A stretch of DNA of 64,000 nucleotides from Tenrec ecaudatus (Eukaryota > Chordata > Mammalia > Afrosoricida > Tenrecidae). The translations under genes and the position numbers were made by a program. A model generated the notes under the pieces. That model had not been told where the DNA came from. It searched no databases and saw nothing but the letters and a program-made list of their open reading frames with translations. Positions 44,205 to 54,274 of the stretch are shown here, in pieces; the first letter of the stretch is position 1; the number at the start of each line of letters is the position of its first letter. The stretch is from NCBI RefSeq assembly GCF_050624435.1, contig NC_134537.1, positions 118,781,586 to 118,845,585 on the forward strand. The letters run 5' to 3'.

Positions 44205-45560
44205 TGAAATGTAAACTTTGGCTCTTTGGTCTTATTTCTCAAGTTTGCCATGTAGATGGAGTTTGTTACCAGACGTTGTGGTTCTTCCTTATTTTCAGAT
44301 ATGTTTCATTTCATTGATGGCTCAGTTCAGGCTAGCTGAAAATGGTGCAAGGCCTAGATCTGATTCCTCTCTCCACTCTATTGCTCACGTGGACTTTACT
44401 TTTCTTCAACTCTTTCCTGAATTTACACATAAGCAGTTTGTGGTCTGTTCCACAGGCAGTCCCTGTCCTGATTTTAGCTGCTGATTTTTAGCTTTTCCAT
44501 AGTTTCTTCTTACAGATGTAGTCAATTTTATTTCTGTGTATTCCATCTGAAGAAGCCTGTGTGTGCATTTGTCTTTTGTGTTGTTGAAGGAAGATATTTA
44601 CTGTGAATAAGTTATTGTTCTTGCAAAATTCTATCATGTGCTTGTCAGCTTTGTTTCTATCACCAAGGCCATATTTCCCCCTACTATTCCTTCTTCCTCA
44701 TTTCCAACTTTTGCATTCTAATCACCAATAGCTATCAATGTATCTGGATTACATGTTTGATCAATTTCAGAGTAAAGTTGTTGGCAGAATCCTTCAATTT
44801 CTTCCTCAATAGCTTTTGTAGATGGTGCATAAAATTCAATAATAGTTGAATGAATTGGATTTCCTTGACGGTAGATAGATATAATCCTATCATAGTCAAC
44901 ATTGATTCGATGACTGATTTTGTAATGTCCTTTTTGACAAAAACTACCAAGCCATTCCTCTTGATTGTGCCATCCTTGGCATTAATCATATGATACTCTG
45001 ATTACAAATGGCCAATAATGCTCCATTTCAGCTCATTAATGTGGAAGATATCCACCTTTATGTATTCCATTTCACTTTTTTGGTCACTTCCCAGTTTTCT
45101 AGATTCGTACTTTGTGCATTCCAAGTTCCGCTCATTAGCAGACTTTTGACGCTTTTCTCCTTACCTTGAGTCATGGTCCATCAACGAGTCACGATCCCAC
45201 GGGCTCCACTTCGACAGGTTCTACCAGCTTCACGCCACTATGGGACTCCCCTCTGAGAAGTCAGCTCCCTCTCAGTCCGGTTCGGTTCGGAGTGCCCTCC
45301 ACCCTGAGAGGCCCACCCTCTGGCACTGTCTTTGACAAGGCTCTGCTTCCATTCATTAGGCCATCAGTGTCCAACAATGTTTGTAAGCTGTGCAGACGAT
45401 TTTCAGCAGCTACTCCCTCTGAAGTGGGGAACTGATTTCCTTCTTCATTGTCTGTTCTGAGTCTGGAAGCTCCACTGGAACCTGTCACTTTTGGGTGACC
45501 CTGCTGGCATTTGATATACAAGTGGCATATATGGCTTCTCGTATCACAGTAACACGCACG
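44205..45560 (-). mobile_element. RTE LINE 5' part with endonuclease domain, inactive
   Basis: RTE elements carry an N-terminal APE-type endonuclease that nicks target DNA. On the minus strand the decoded pieces include IISIYRQGNPIHSTIIEFYA (about 44880-44822), then YAPSTKAIEEEIEGF, and a GDxNAKVG box (about 44720-44700) in which the usual Trp codon is now TAG. Upstream (45130-45560) is GC-richer, probably the element's 5' region. No reverse transcriptase follows, so the copy lacks its 3' half. Stops and frameshifts abound. Confidence 0.85.
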
Positions 45561-46595
45561 CCACTACAGTAAGACAAACTGACAGACAGGTGATGTAGGA
45601 ATCACATATTGGTAGACTCAAGTCTCTAAATGTTTGGTTGGCAGACAGGCGTGTCATTGAGACCATTTAAGTCAAATCCCCAGGAAGGAAAAAGCCACCA
45701 CCACCACCAAATCCCAAAACATGAAACTTATTTTTCATTATAATCACAACTTTCTTCAGGCTCTATTACTTCCATCCATGTAAATATTTCTCAATCAGAT
45801 TGGATTCCATGAGCACAGACATAGCCTGCACCCACAGGGATCGTTGATCGCTTTGTAGGCTCTTTTCTCTAGGGAGTCATGAAAGGGTCTTTTGATCATC
45901 TCACAGAGGAGGGACTTGTATTTGGAGAGGCCATGTTTAGTATGCGGCTGATCCTGAACCCTGAGCCTGGTGCAGGACCTGAGAGCTGAGGTTAAGCACA
46001 GAAGCAGAGTGGGTGGCTTACACCGCGAAGAAAATGAGAGGGAACTTGTCATAAAATGATATTAAAGGTGGAGGAAAGGTCAGGGATCAAAGAAATAAAA
46101 TAAACAGTAAGAAAGGAAATCAAGCTTTCTGTCTCAAGAGGCCAGGTGCTGAAAAGAACACCAAGTAAACCAGTACTAAAGTCCAGAGAGAATGAAGCTG
46201 AGAGAGAGAGAGAGAGAGAGAGAGAGCTGGGGGTTTCCTGATGTGCTGGAAATGGTGCCAGCTCGCCGGAGCTTTGATTAGGGCAAGAAGACAAAGGGCA
46301 CCAAGCCAGTTCAGACAACTAATCACTGAGCTTTTAGTTAGGATTTCAGTAGCTGACCTATAATGAGTGTGTATGTGCCAAGCGCTGGCAAGATGTGATG
46401 GTGAAAAGTGTGGTTGAGACTTTTAAATGGAAACTGAATGCTTTTTAATACCCCAGCAGTGTTTTAATAGTGACATTTATTCAGATTTCATTTCGTGACA
46501 GTGCGTTCAGGCTCTCATTTTGTGATAGACTGGAAACATGCACACACTATTATGCAGATTTTCCCACGAGGGATATTTCTCCACTCCTTGATTCA
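45561..46595. other. unique sequence with an AG tract
   Basis: No gene recognised. Contains the (AG)13 microsatellite. Confidence 0.5.
46201..46226 (+). repeat. (AG)13 microsatellite
   Basis: 26 bp of perfect AG. Confidence 0.97.
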
Positions 46596-46599
46596 GGAG

Positions 46600-46792
46600 G
46601 CCTGATATCATTGTCAGGTAAACACTGAACTGTTAACTGCAAGGTCAGTGGTTCAAACCTACCAGCTACTCTGCAGGAGAAAAATGAAGCTATTTTTTCC
46701 CCTTGGAAACCTTATACACGGTTTTTAGCCTTGAAAACCTTCGACACGGTTGCTGTGAGTTAGAATTGACTCAATGGTTGTGGTAAGAGGAG
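46600..46792 (+). mobile_element. AfroSINE-type SINE
   Basis: ATCATTGTCAGGTAAACACT, TGTTAACTGCAAGGTCAGTG, GTTCAAACCTACCAGCTACT (B box), then GTTGCTGTGAGTTAGAATTG. An internal near-duplication CCTTGGAAACC / CCTTGAAAACC with GACACGG sits in the body. Confidence 0.85.
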
Positions 46793-47090
46793 GTGGTGAC
46801 TGTGGATGAGCTTGTAATCTGCTTTGACCAATAGAATGTAAGGGACATGATGAGCCCATGGCTCAAGGAGCTATGGATATTTTCACTGTCTCTGCCTCCT
46901 TATGAGGAACCCCATCTACTCTTCCCCAGGATGAAGGACTAAGTTCAAGTTGCTAATATTTGCTTTGTTAAGTAGTAGTCCCTCTCTCACTGCCAAGCAG
47001 TGGCTTCTGACTGAAAGGGAGGCTAGAGGACATAATAGATCTGCCTCGGGTTTTTTTTCAAAACTGTAACTTTCTCATCTTTCAAGCCTC

Positions 47091-47165
47091 ATTTTTCTGC
47101 TCCAGAGTGGCTAGTGGTTTTGAACTACTGACCTGGTGGTTGGCAGCCCAACTCATGTAGGTAAC
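47091..47165 (-). mobile_element. AfroSINE head fragment, antisense
   Basis: GTGGTTTTGAACTACTGACC and TTGGCAGCCCAACTCATG match the antisense B-box and head region only. Confidence 0.55.
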
Positions 47166-47500
47166 TACAAAGTGTAAAATTCTGATGATGAGCAAACTCT
47201 GAGAAGCTAAAACATGGATGGACTTCACATCTATCACCCAACCCAGAGATGAAATTATAAGCAAGCTGGGTTCTGAGAAGAACCATTTGTGAATTTTTGG
47301 ATAATTAATATGACTGGGCAAAAAGTGTGTTCTTGCCAAAGTAAAATGGACAATCACTTCTTTTTGTTCTGAGAGAACGTAGCATCCTGAAATATATAGC
47401 TTGTGCCCAGCATTAGTTCTTACATTCTACATGCAGTCGTTTATGAAAGAATTAGACTGAAGAGAGTGATTGCCTTTAAATGATGAAGAACAAAACCAAA
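47166..47500. other. unique sequence, nothing recognised
   Basis: No features. Confidence 0.5.
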
Positions 47501-47668
47501 TCACTGCCCTGAAGTCAATGTTCACTCACAGGGACGTGCTGGAGGGGTCGGCGGCTGTCAGTCTTTATGGGAGCGGGTAGTTTCATCTTGCTCTGGAGCG
47601 TGCTGCCAGTTTGAACGATCGACCTGGGAGGCTCCAGGGCTTACCCGGCAGTGTCACCAGAGCTTCAT
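47501..47668 (-). mobile_element. AfroSINE-type SINE, antisense
   Basis: TTCACTCACAGGGACGTGC, CTTTATGGGAGCGGGTAGTT, CCAGTTTGAACGATCGACCT and TTACCCGGCAGTGTCACCAG give tail, body, B box and head. Several CpGs are kept. Confidence 0.83.
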
Positions 47669-48035
47669 AGGGGATCAGAATTTGAATCTTTGGGGTTAAC
47701 ATTAACTGGACTTGTGATCTGGACATATTTCCTGGCTCTTCATAACTGAATTTTTGTAACTGCTCTGTAAAAGGAAGTTAATAGCACTAACAAATTAGGA
47801 CTCCTTAGATGTTTGTTGTAAAATACGCAGACTAGTATTTTCAGTCGTTGTTAGTTCTCCTTTTCCTGATGTAGTCGTCTCCAATTGTACCTAATCTCAA
47901 TCGAAAGCAGCAGGAATTCATGTTGAAAAGGCAGATTTCTAGGACCACAGCCTGCAGTAATTATTAACATTATTTGTAGCATTTTGGAATATATTTTCTT
48001 CATGATAGTCTTTTAAAGTATCTTATGTGACCCAC
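47669..48035. other. unique sequence, nothing recognised
   Basis: No features recognised. Confidence 0.5.
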
Positions 48036-48720
48036 TAGACTTGTTGAAATTAAAAGGATAGACAATATCAAGTGTTAGCCAGAATGTGAAGTATTTAGAA
48101 TTCTCATAGACTGTTCTTGGGAGTGTTTGTTGGTAAAAACACTTTGGAAAAAATTTGGTAGTATGCACTAAATCTGATCATGCTATGGTCCAATAATTTC
48201 ACCCCTATTTTATATAAGACAAAAATGTACTTATGTTCATCACTTACATTGTAAAATATTCATTATAGAATTATTTGTAATAGCATCAAACTGGATACTA
48301 TCAAATGCCCTCCAACATTTGAAGGGATTAAAAAAGGACTATCATACAGCAATAAGAATACAAGCTACAATTATGTACTAGAATATTGATGAACTTTCAA
48401 AACATAATGTTAAATATAAAGCAGGCATAAGAGGACATACTTTTTGCTTGCACTACTTTTAGTTAAAGAATAGGCAAAAATAATCTATGATGTTAGAGTC
48501 CATATAATAGTCACCGTTGCTGCAGGGTCAGGGGGTCGGGAGGTAGTGATTGGCGGGGACTCCTTGGGGACTTCTGGGGTTCTGGTAATGTTCTCAGAGT
48601 GCTGGTTATGCGACAATGTTTACTTTGTGAACATTACTTAAGCTACTTCATTTCTGAATCAAACACTTCTCTGTATGTGTGTGCTACTGAATAAAAAAAG
48701 TTTGAATTTACAAAAATGAA
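48036..48720 (+). mobile_element. ancient L1 (L1M-type) ORF2 end and 3' UTR
   Basis: TTAGCCAGAATGTGAAGTAT, AACACTTTGGAAAAAATTTG, TATTTGTAATAGCATCAAAC and AACATAATGTTAAATATAAA follow the order of the ORF2 3' region of old mammalian L1s (the ...GTGGAGCAACTGG..., TTTGTAATAGCC..., AAACATTATGCTGAG... series). The 3' UTR continues (GGTCAGGGGGTCGGGAGG) and ends AATAAAAAAAGT at 48691-48702. Highly diverged. Confidence 0.75.
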
Positions 48721-49734
48721 CAAATAGGACATATAGGATAGACCCTCACAAACTTTGTTTATGCCTCTCTGTAATCCTTCCCTTTATTTCTCCCTAGCTC
48801 CATCAATAGCAGTGTCTGGAGAGCTAAGAGAAACAAATATTTCTAATGAAAGTATATCTGCAAGGGTTTTTATGAGCCAGAGAGTGTGTTTGCTCACGCA
48901 GGCGCACGCACGCGCGCGTGCACACACACACGTCTTTTATCTCTCTCCCACCTTCACATTTATGAAGGAGATCACAAATCACTTTGTAATAAAGGGGAGA
49001 GGGATTGATATGAAACCTAAGTATTCCAGAACATATTTGTGAAAGTTGCAATGATGAATTGATTGGCTCTCTGTAGAGCCCTGTTTCTCCCAGATACCGG
49101 CAGTCCTTATTTACTTGGTCTCTCCATCCTCAGGCCCTGGATAAATAGCACTGCCAACTGCCTTCCCCTTCCCCATCAATTTTATCTAAGACTATCTCTT
49201 TTCTGTCCAGGGATTCTTTTCATGGTCTTAGAGGTTGCCTTTCTGCGTTATAGTTCAAATTCGCTGATGTGATGTCATCACCCCCAACTCTATTCTGTGT
49301 CCTCACAAGCCATCTCTTACCAACAATTGTTTCTCCATTTGCCACTCATTGGAAGCATCCATGTATGCTTGGAACTGGTTTAAATAATTAATCTCATTAA
49401 TTTATCTACTGAATTTGACTTATAGCCCTTCACCAACACTTGAGAGTTTTTCTTCTTCCCATTCTTAGCATTTTCACATTAAATTTTGCATCGTGTGAAA
49501 ACTGTTTATCCTGTGAAAAGCAGAGCAATTGGTGATTTGGGGATTTTCAGAGGTGGGCTAAACACTTACTAGTCACCTCACGTCACTAGATCAGTTCCTA
49601 CGTATTTACTTTTATTTTTTATTCCTATGCTACCCATGACTGTCTCTAAAGTCGATGCTTATTCCACCACACCAAGTAACAATGCAAAGTATAACCAAGC
49701 AAACCCATTCCTCCTCCTCCTACAGTAAAGACCA
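48721..49734. other. mostly unique sequence with a CG/CA alternating tract
   Basis: No gene recognised. It contains the alternating purine-pyrimidine tract at 48894-48932. Confidence 0.5.
48894..48932 (+). repeat. alternating purine-pyrimidine tract (CG/CA)
   Basis: CACGCACGCGCGCGTGCACA lies in its centre. A run of nearly strict alternation like this is prone to the Z-DNA form. Confidence 0.85.
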
Positions 49735-49878
49735 GCAGCCCTGTGGCACTGCCCAGTAAGATTGGACTGCTGACCGCAAGGTTGATAGCAGTTATCTGCT
49801 ACAGCAAATGTTTACAGCTTCCAAAACCCTATACAGGCTTGCCACCAGTCAGAATCCACTCAAGGTCGCGGGTCGGTA
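49735..49878 (+). mobile_element. AfroSINE-type SINE
   Basis: CAGCAGCCCTGTGGCACTGC, GGACTGCTGACCGCAAGGTT, CTTCCAAAACCCTATACAGG and AGTCAGAATCCACTCAAGG follow the family order; part of the B-box side is lost. Confidence 0.75.
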
Positions 49879-49961
49879 GTTTACGGGCACCACTCAGTGA
49901 CTGCAGGCTGGTGCTGCATCTTCTTAGAGACCATGAACCTGCAGTTTTTAGTGAGTTGCAC

Positions 49962-50122
49962 TGCTTTTGACTGCATTCTGACCCCTAGTAATCCTGTGCG
50001 GGGTTTCAAAGACTGTCCATCAGCTGTGGAAGCAGGCAGTTCCCCCTTTCTTCCTCAGCAGGGGGCTTGTGGGTTTGAAACAACAACCTTGTGGCGACCA
50101 GTCCAACTCAGCCTGCAGCACC
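49962..50122 (-). mobile_element. AfroSINE-type SINE, antisense
   Basis: TTTGACTGCATTCTGACCCC, CTGTGCGGGGTTTCAAAGAC, GGGTTTGAAACAACAACCTT (B box) and GGCGACCAGTCCAACTCAG. It forms an inverted pair with the copy 84 bp to its left. Confidence 0.78.
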
Positions 50123-50380
50123 CCCACAGCTCCTCTGCTGTTTACCTGTGGGGTCAAGGCATTCCCCTCTTGATCTCACACATTCCACTCCTGAGTGATC
50201 AACAGGAGGCAGGTGACTCCGACTCTTCAGCGTAGGAGAGAGTTCCAGAGCTCTCTGCCATAGGCGAAGACCCCATGAATAAGCAGCATGCAGTTCTGAT
50301 GGAGCTTCAGAAAGTTTGTGAAAATGGAATGAAAAGATACTGAGATCTTCTCTCAAAGTTGGGACGCTCCCTCATGTGGG
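50123..50380. other. unique sequence
   Basis: No features recognised. Confidence 0.5.
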
Positions 50381-50384
50381 CATT

Positions 50385-50700
50385 TTGTGGAGGGTTTTTA
50401 TATCTGTAAGAGACATTCACCTCTATTTTTTCTTGCTTCTTCTTTTTAACTTGGGTTGCCATTTTCTTGTTTTGGAATCAGGTTATGTTTGCATCATAGA
50501 ATGGATTAGGGAACATTCCTTTTTTCTCTCCCTTTTGGAAGGGATTAAGGTCAATTCTCTTACTATTTGGTAGAATTCTTCAGTGAAGCCATTTGGTTCT
50601 GAATTTTTTTTTCCTTTTATGCTGGAGAGGTTGTGGTCGCAGATTAGATCTTTTCCCTTATTGAGATTTTTTATTTCCACTTGTATCATCTAAGATTTTA
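50385..50700 (-). pseudogene. L1 ORF2 fragment (upstream of reverse transcriptase core)
   Basis: On the minus strand a 68-codon frame (50483-50689) contains KKNSEPNGFTEEFYQ, matching the KKSPGPDGFTAEFYQ region of L1 ORF2. The downstream antisense TTGGAATCAGGTTATGTTTG and ATAGAATGGATTAGGGAACA are also typical L1 ORF2. It is a short, isolated scrap. Confidence 0.82.
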
Positions 50701-50859
50701 AAGCTGCAGTTCTCCTTGCTTGGAAGGTAAGGAGTGATTTCCTATATTTTTCCTTGGAGTCTGCATTTTCTCAATCATCATAAACATTTTCTATTCTGTG
50801 TTTATTAGATTGACATATTAACTCCTGCCTGACTGGAAGATGGTTTCCTTTTGAGGTCC

Positions 50860-51250
50860 AAGATGAAACTGGTGTCTAGAAAATCACATGCTATTTCCTG
50901 TCTAAAGTAGCAGGTAGACCTCCTTATTTCCTGGTCAATAATGTGAGAGCAATATAAGCACACACATGCGGGGATTAGACCAGCTATTCTGCATCAAGCT
51001 GGGTCTGAAATGAAGCTTGGTTTTTATACTCTTCTTACACAGGGAATTGTTTACAAAACAAACATCAAAGAACCTAAACATTCCTAAACTCTTATCTATG
51101 CAAATGTTACTTAACTAGTCACAGTTTCTTAACCTTAGAATAATAAAAGCACTAGGTTCAAAGACAATCACAGGGATATGCAGGATTCAAGAGAGCCTCA
51201 AAGAGATATTAAATAACTGAGTTATCTCTCAATATTTTTAGCAGCAAAGT
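50860..51250 (-). mobile_element. possible solo LTR of an endogenous retrovirus
   Basis: On the minus strand a TATA-like GAGTATAAAAACCAAGCTTC (complement of about 51018-51037) follows an AT-rich upstream part and precedes GGTCTAATCCCCGCATGTG. An AATAAA-like TAATAAA lies further down (complement of about 50804). The layout resembles a retroviral LTR, but no coding region, clear ends or target duplication are seen. Confidence 0.3.
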
Positions 51251-51439
51251 CACAAATAACAGTCATTTTGCAATGCGTTTGTCTGCAAAGACACAGAGGC
51301 ACCAGGAGACTAAATGGTCATCCATTAGTAAACACCTTGATCAGCGGATGCCTCCTAAGCACACACAACAACCAAGGGAAAGCTGGCTGATTTTAATGAC
51401 TGCCTATGGAGTTGGTTCTTTGGACCCAGGTCACTGCAT

Positions 51440-51527
51440 TAGGAGTCGATAGTTCTGGTAACTGGGCAAATTATTTCCCTGTATCTCGTTGCTTCCTCCA
51501 TCAAACCAAGACAATGATAACAATGAT
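51440..51527 (+). mobile_element. MIR
   Basis: GGTAACTGGGCAAATTATTT, CCCTGTATCTCGTTGCTTCC and AAGACAATGATAACAATGAT parallel the MIR core (TGGGCAAGTCACTTAACC..., TCAGTTTCCTCATC...). Confidence 0.65.
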
Positions 51528-51546
51528 CTGAGGCCAGAGTCTTGCA

Positions 51547-51605
51547 AAGCCCGTGGAGTGGTTCTGCGCATACGGGGTTGCCAGGAGTCACAACTGATTG
51601 GATCT
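51547..51605 (+). mobile_element. AfroSINE tail fragment
   Basis: GCAAAGCCCGTGGAGTGGTT, ATACGGGGTTGCCAGGAGTC and ACAACTGATTGGATC match the 3' half only. Confidence 0.6.
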
Positions 51606-51924
51606 TTTCACTCCAGTTGCCCATGAACCTTTTGAAGCCTCCTCCTATTTGCATTTGAAAGCGAGCAGCTCTGTCATGGGTTTGAGATTTTCATCTGGGC
51701 TCATGTATGAATTTTTGAGGTTTCAAAGAGCTTACAAAAATCACAAACAAATGTTTGTGTGGAAAGAGCTTAGGTGCATTCATGCATTTTTCTCCAGAAA
51801 GATTCCATTGATTATCAAAGGAGTCCGTGCCTCCCCAAATGTGGAGACTCAGAGGTGTATCCTTGGACCGCTCATGAAGTGTCATGAAGATGTGGGGCCG
51901 ATAACAGTGGGGTACAGAAAGCAG
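51606..51924. other. unassigned sequence upstream of an L1 3' UTR
   Basis: The longest open frame of the window (230 codons, 51598-52290) starts here but runs into the L1 3' UTR and a microsatellite, with no domain. It may be an unrecognised upstream part of the L1. Confidence 0.4.
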
Positions 51925-52110
51925 ACAGCGCCTGTCTGTCACAAAGAATGGTGTCTGGGTTTCCTAAAAGTTTGCCTCACCTTGAAGGTGAACAAACGGC
52001 CATCTAGCTCAGAAGCAAATAAGCCCACATGGAAGAAGCACACCGGCCAGTGCGATCACGAGGTGCCCAAGGGACCAGGTATAAGGCATCATGCAAAAAA
52101 AAAAAGATAT

Positions 52111-52178
52111 AACTGTGTGTATGTATGTGTATATATGTGTATATGTATATATGTATGTGTATATATGTATATATATAT
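52111..52178 (+). repeat. (TATG/TATA) low-complexity tract
   Basis: TGTATGTGTATATATGTGTA and similar units within the L1 3' UTR. Absent from the inverted copy at 54.3-55.3 kb as far as I can see. Confidence 0.85.
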
Positions 52179-52769
52179 CATATTAAATGAAGGGGGAAGT
52201 GCAGAGTGGAGACCCAAGGCCCAAGTGTCGGCCAATGGAGATCCCCTCATAGAGGGGTTTAGGAGAGGAGATGGGTTAATTAGGGTGTGAGGTAGTATCG
52301 ATGAAGAACACAGCTTTCCCCCAGATCCTGGATGCTTCCTCCCCCCAACTACCATGATCCAAATTCTACCTTGCAGGGCTCGATAGGACAGAGGCTGTAC
52401 ACTGGTACATATGAGGGTTGGAGGTACAGGGAATCCAGGGTGGATGATACCTTCAGGACCAAGGGTGTGAGGGACAATGCTGGGAGAGTGGAGGGTGAGT
52501 GGGTTGGAAAGGGGGAACTGATTACAAGGATCCACATGTGACCTCTTCCCTGGGAGAGGGACAGCAGAGAAGGGGGGAAGGGAGACTCCGGATAGGGCAA
52601 GATATGACAAAATAACGAGGTATAAATTACCAAGGGCATATGAGGGAGGGGGGAATGGGGAGGGAGGGGGGTGGAAAAAAGAGGACCTGATGCAAGGGGC
52701 TTAAGTGGAGAGCAAATGCCTTGAGAATGATTGGGGCAGGGAATGTATGGATGTGCTTTATACAATTGA

Positions 52770-52965
52770 TGTATGTATATGTATGGATTGTATATGTATA
52801 TGTATATGTATATGTATGTATATGCTTTATACAATTGATGTATGTATATGTATGTATATGTATGTATATGTATGTATATGTATGTATATGTATGTATATG
52901 TATATGTATGTATATGTATGTATATGTATGGATGTATATGTATGTATGTATGATGTATATGTAAG
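52770..52965 (+). repeat. (TATATG/TATG)n minisatellite in the L1 tail
   Basis: TGTATATGTATGTATATG-type units expanded between two copies of GCTTTATACAATTGATGTAT (52756 and 52823); a third copy of this phrase lies at 53041. The frames over it are by-products. Confidence 0.92.
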
Positions 52966-53139
52966 AGTTGTTTGAGTCCCTAATAAAATGTAAAAGAAGA
53001 AAAGAGAAAAAAATGATTAGAGCAAAGACTGTACAGATGTGCTTTATACAATTGATGTATGTATATGTATGAACTGTGAAAAGAATTGTATCAGCCCCAA
53101 TAAATTGTTAAAATAAAAAAAATTAAAAATTAAATTAAA

Positions 53140-53222
53140 AAAAAAAAGTTTGTCTCACAACAAGCAACCATCTTAGTGAGGTGTCAACTAAACCCATGTG
53201 GAAGATGCACATCATTCAAGGA
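53140..53222 (+). mobile_element. small L1 3' UTR fragment
   Basis: GTGAGGTGTCAACTAAACCC and ATGTGGAAGATGCACATC resemble the shared L1 3' UTR block at 5820-5870. Confidence 0.55.
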
Positions 53223-53439
53223 TTTTAAATAACATAACCCGAATCAGAAGAAGGGAACGGTATCAGAGCTTGGAGTCCCATCTCCCGGTTTATGGAATGC
53301 TATGGATGATAGTGGGACCCGGTTCATTTGCAGCGCCCCTGTGTGTACTAAGTCTCCGGAGAATCCCCCCGGCCATAGTTTAGGGATATAAATGCCTCAA
53401 TATCAAACAGAGAGCATTATAGATTTTGGCAGATGTAGG

Positions 53440-53806
53440 TAGGATAACATTTAACATCTTATCATCTGATCTCTCTTTAGACCCTTTTTAAATTTGCTCT
53501 AGTTTTAAATATTTTCAGCTTTCTTTTCGAATGAGGTTTCCTCTGTTTTATTTGGTTATTGTTGTTGAGTTTTATTTTACACACTTTTGTCTGTGTAGGG
53601 AATCTAGGAGAGGCAAATCCAGAGAGACAGTACCTGGATTAATAATTTCCTAGGGCCATGGAAAAGGGGAGTCAACAACGAGTACAAGAAAGAAAAAGAC
53701 ATGTTCTGAAGCTGATTATGGGAATGATTGCACAACTCTTCTTAATATGATTGAACTAGTCACTTGCATGACATGTGAATTATATCTCAAGAAAACGATT
53801 TCAAAG
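53440..53806 (+). mobile_element. L1 3' tail
   Basis: AAATTTGCTCTAGTTTTAAA, GGGAATCTAGGAGAGGCAAA, ATGATTGAACTAGTCACTTG and CATGTGAATTATATCTCAAG parallel the tails at 6.24-6.59 kb and 27.69-28.07 kb. Confidence 0.78.
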
Positions 53807-54084
53807 TAAAACCATTGGTGCAGAAATTGTGATCATCTGATTTTGATTGTCTAGTTAATAGGTATTTTTAAAAAGAGATCATCTATCCCCCATTTAATGA
53901 TGACAACTTCTAAAAGTGACTAATTTTGTTATTTGAATGGAAAAGAATCAGGAAAGGTAAATATATTTTAATTTTTATCATTTAACCTTTAGTTTATTTG
54001 TTCTTATTTTTTCTCCTTTACTTAAACAAATTGCCTTCTATAATACGAAGGAGACAGTTTCATGCCTAACGATTTGCCTCCTCA
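53807..54084. other. unique sequence
   Basis: No features recognised. Confidence 0.5.
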
Positions 54085-54158
54085 GGAACCCCAGAGGATG
54101 GTTCTCCTCTGTCCTATAAGGCTGCTATGCATCGGAATCAACTTGATAGCAGTTAACT
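54085..54158 (+). mobile_element. AfroSINE tail fragment
   Basis: GAACCCCAGAGGATGGTTCT, CTCTGTCCTATAAGGCTGCT and ATGCATCGGAATCAACTTGA match the 3' half. Confidence 0.65.
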
Positions 54159-54274
54159 TTTCATATAACCAAGGCTCGATTTATGTGCTGCCCTCTGCTT
54201 TACCAAACATGAGCTCCTCTTCTCGCTATTGATCTTTTCTGATGATTCATCCAAAGAAAGAAAGGCAAAAAATT

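Larger units (their letters stand above)
51925..53125 (+). mobile_element. L1 3' UTR, sense, with duplicated 3' terminus
   Basis: Contains the shared block AAACGGCCATCTAGCTCAGA ... CCACATGGAAGAAGCACACC (about 51990-52045), a G-rich polypurine part (52560-52680) and two successive 3' ends: GTTTGAGTCCCTAATAAAAT (about 52970-52989) and TGTATCAGCCCCAATAAATT (about 53087-53106), each with AATAAA. The second is followed by an A-rich tail to about 53148. 5' truncated, no ORF2. Confidence 0.85.

Noticed and set aside
51598..52290. Longest open frame of the window, 230 codons on the plus strand
   Set aside because: It runs through an L1 3' UTR and into a TATG microsatellite, giving low-complexity CVYVCIYM-type residues. 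No domain or splice context.
52089..52834. Two minus-strand frames of 161 and 173 codons
   Set aside because: They are antisense to the purine-rich L1 3' UTR, which yields Pro/Ser-rich open frames by composition.
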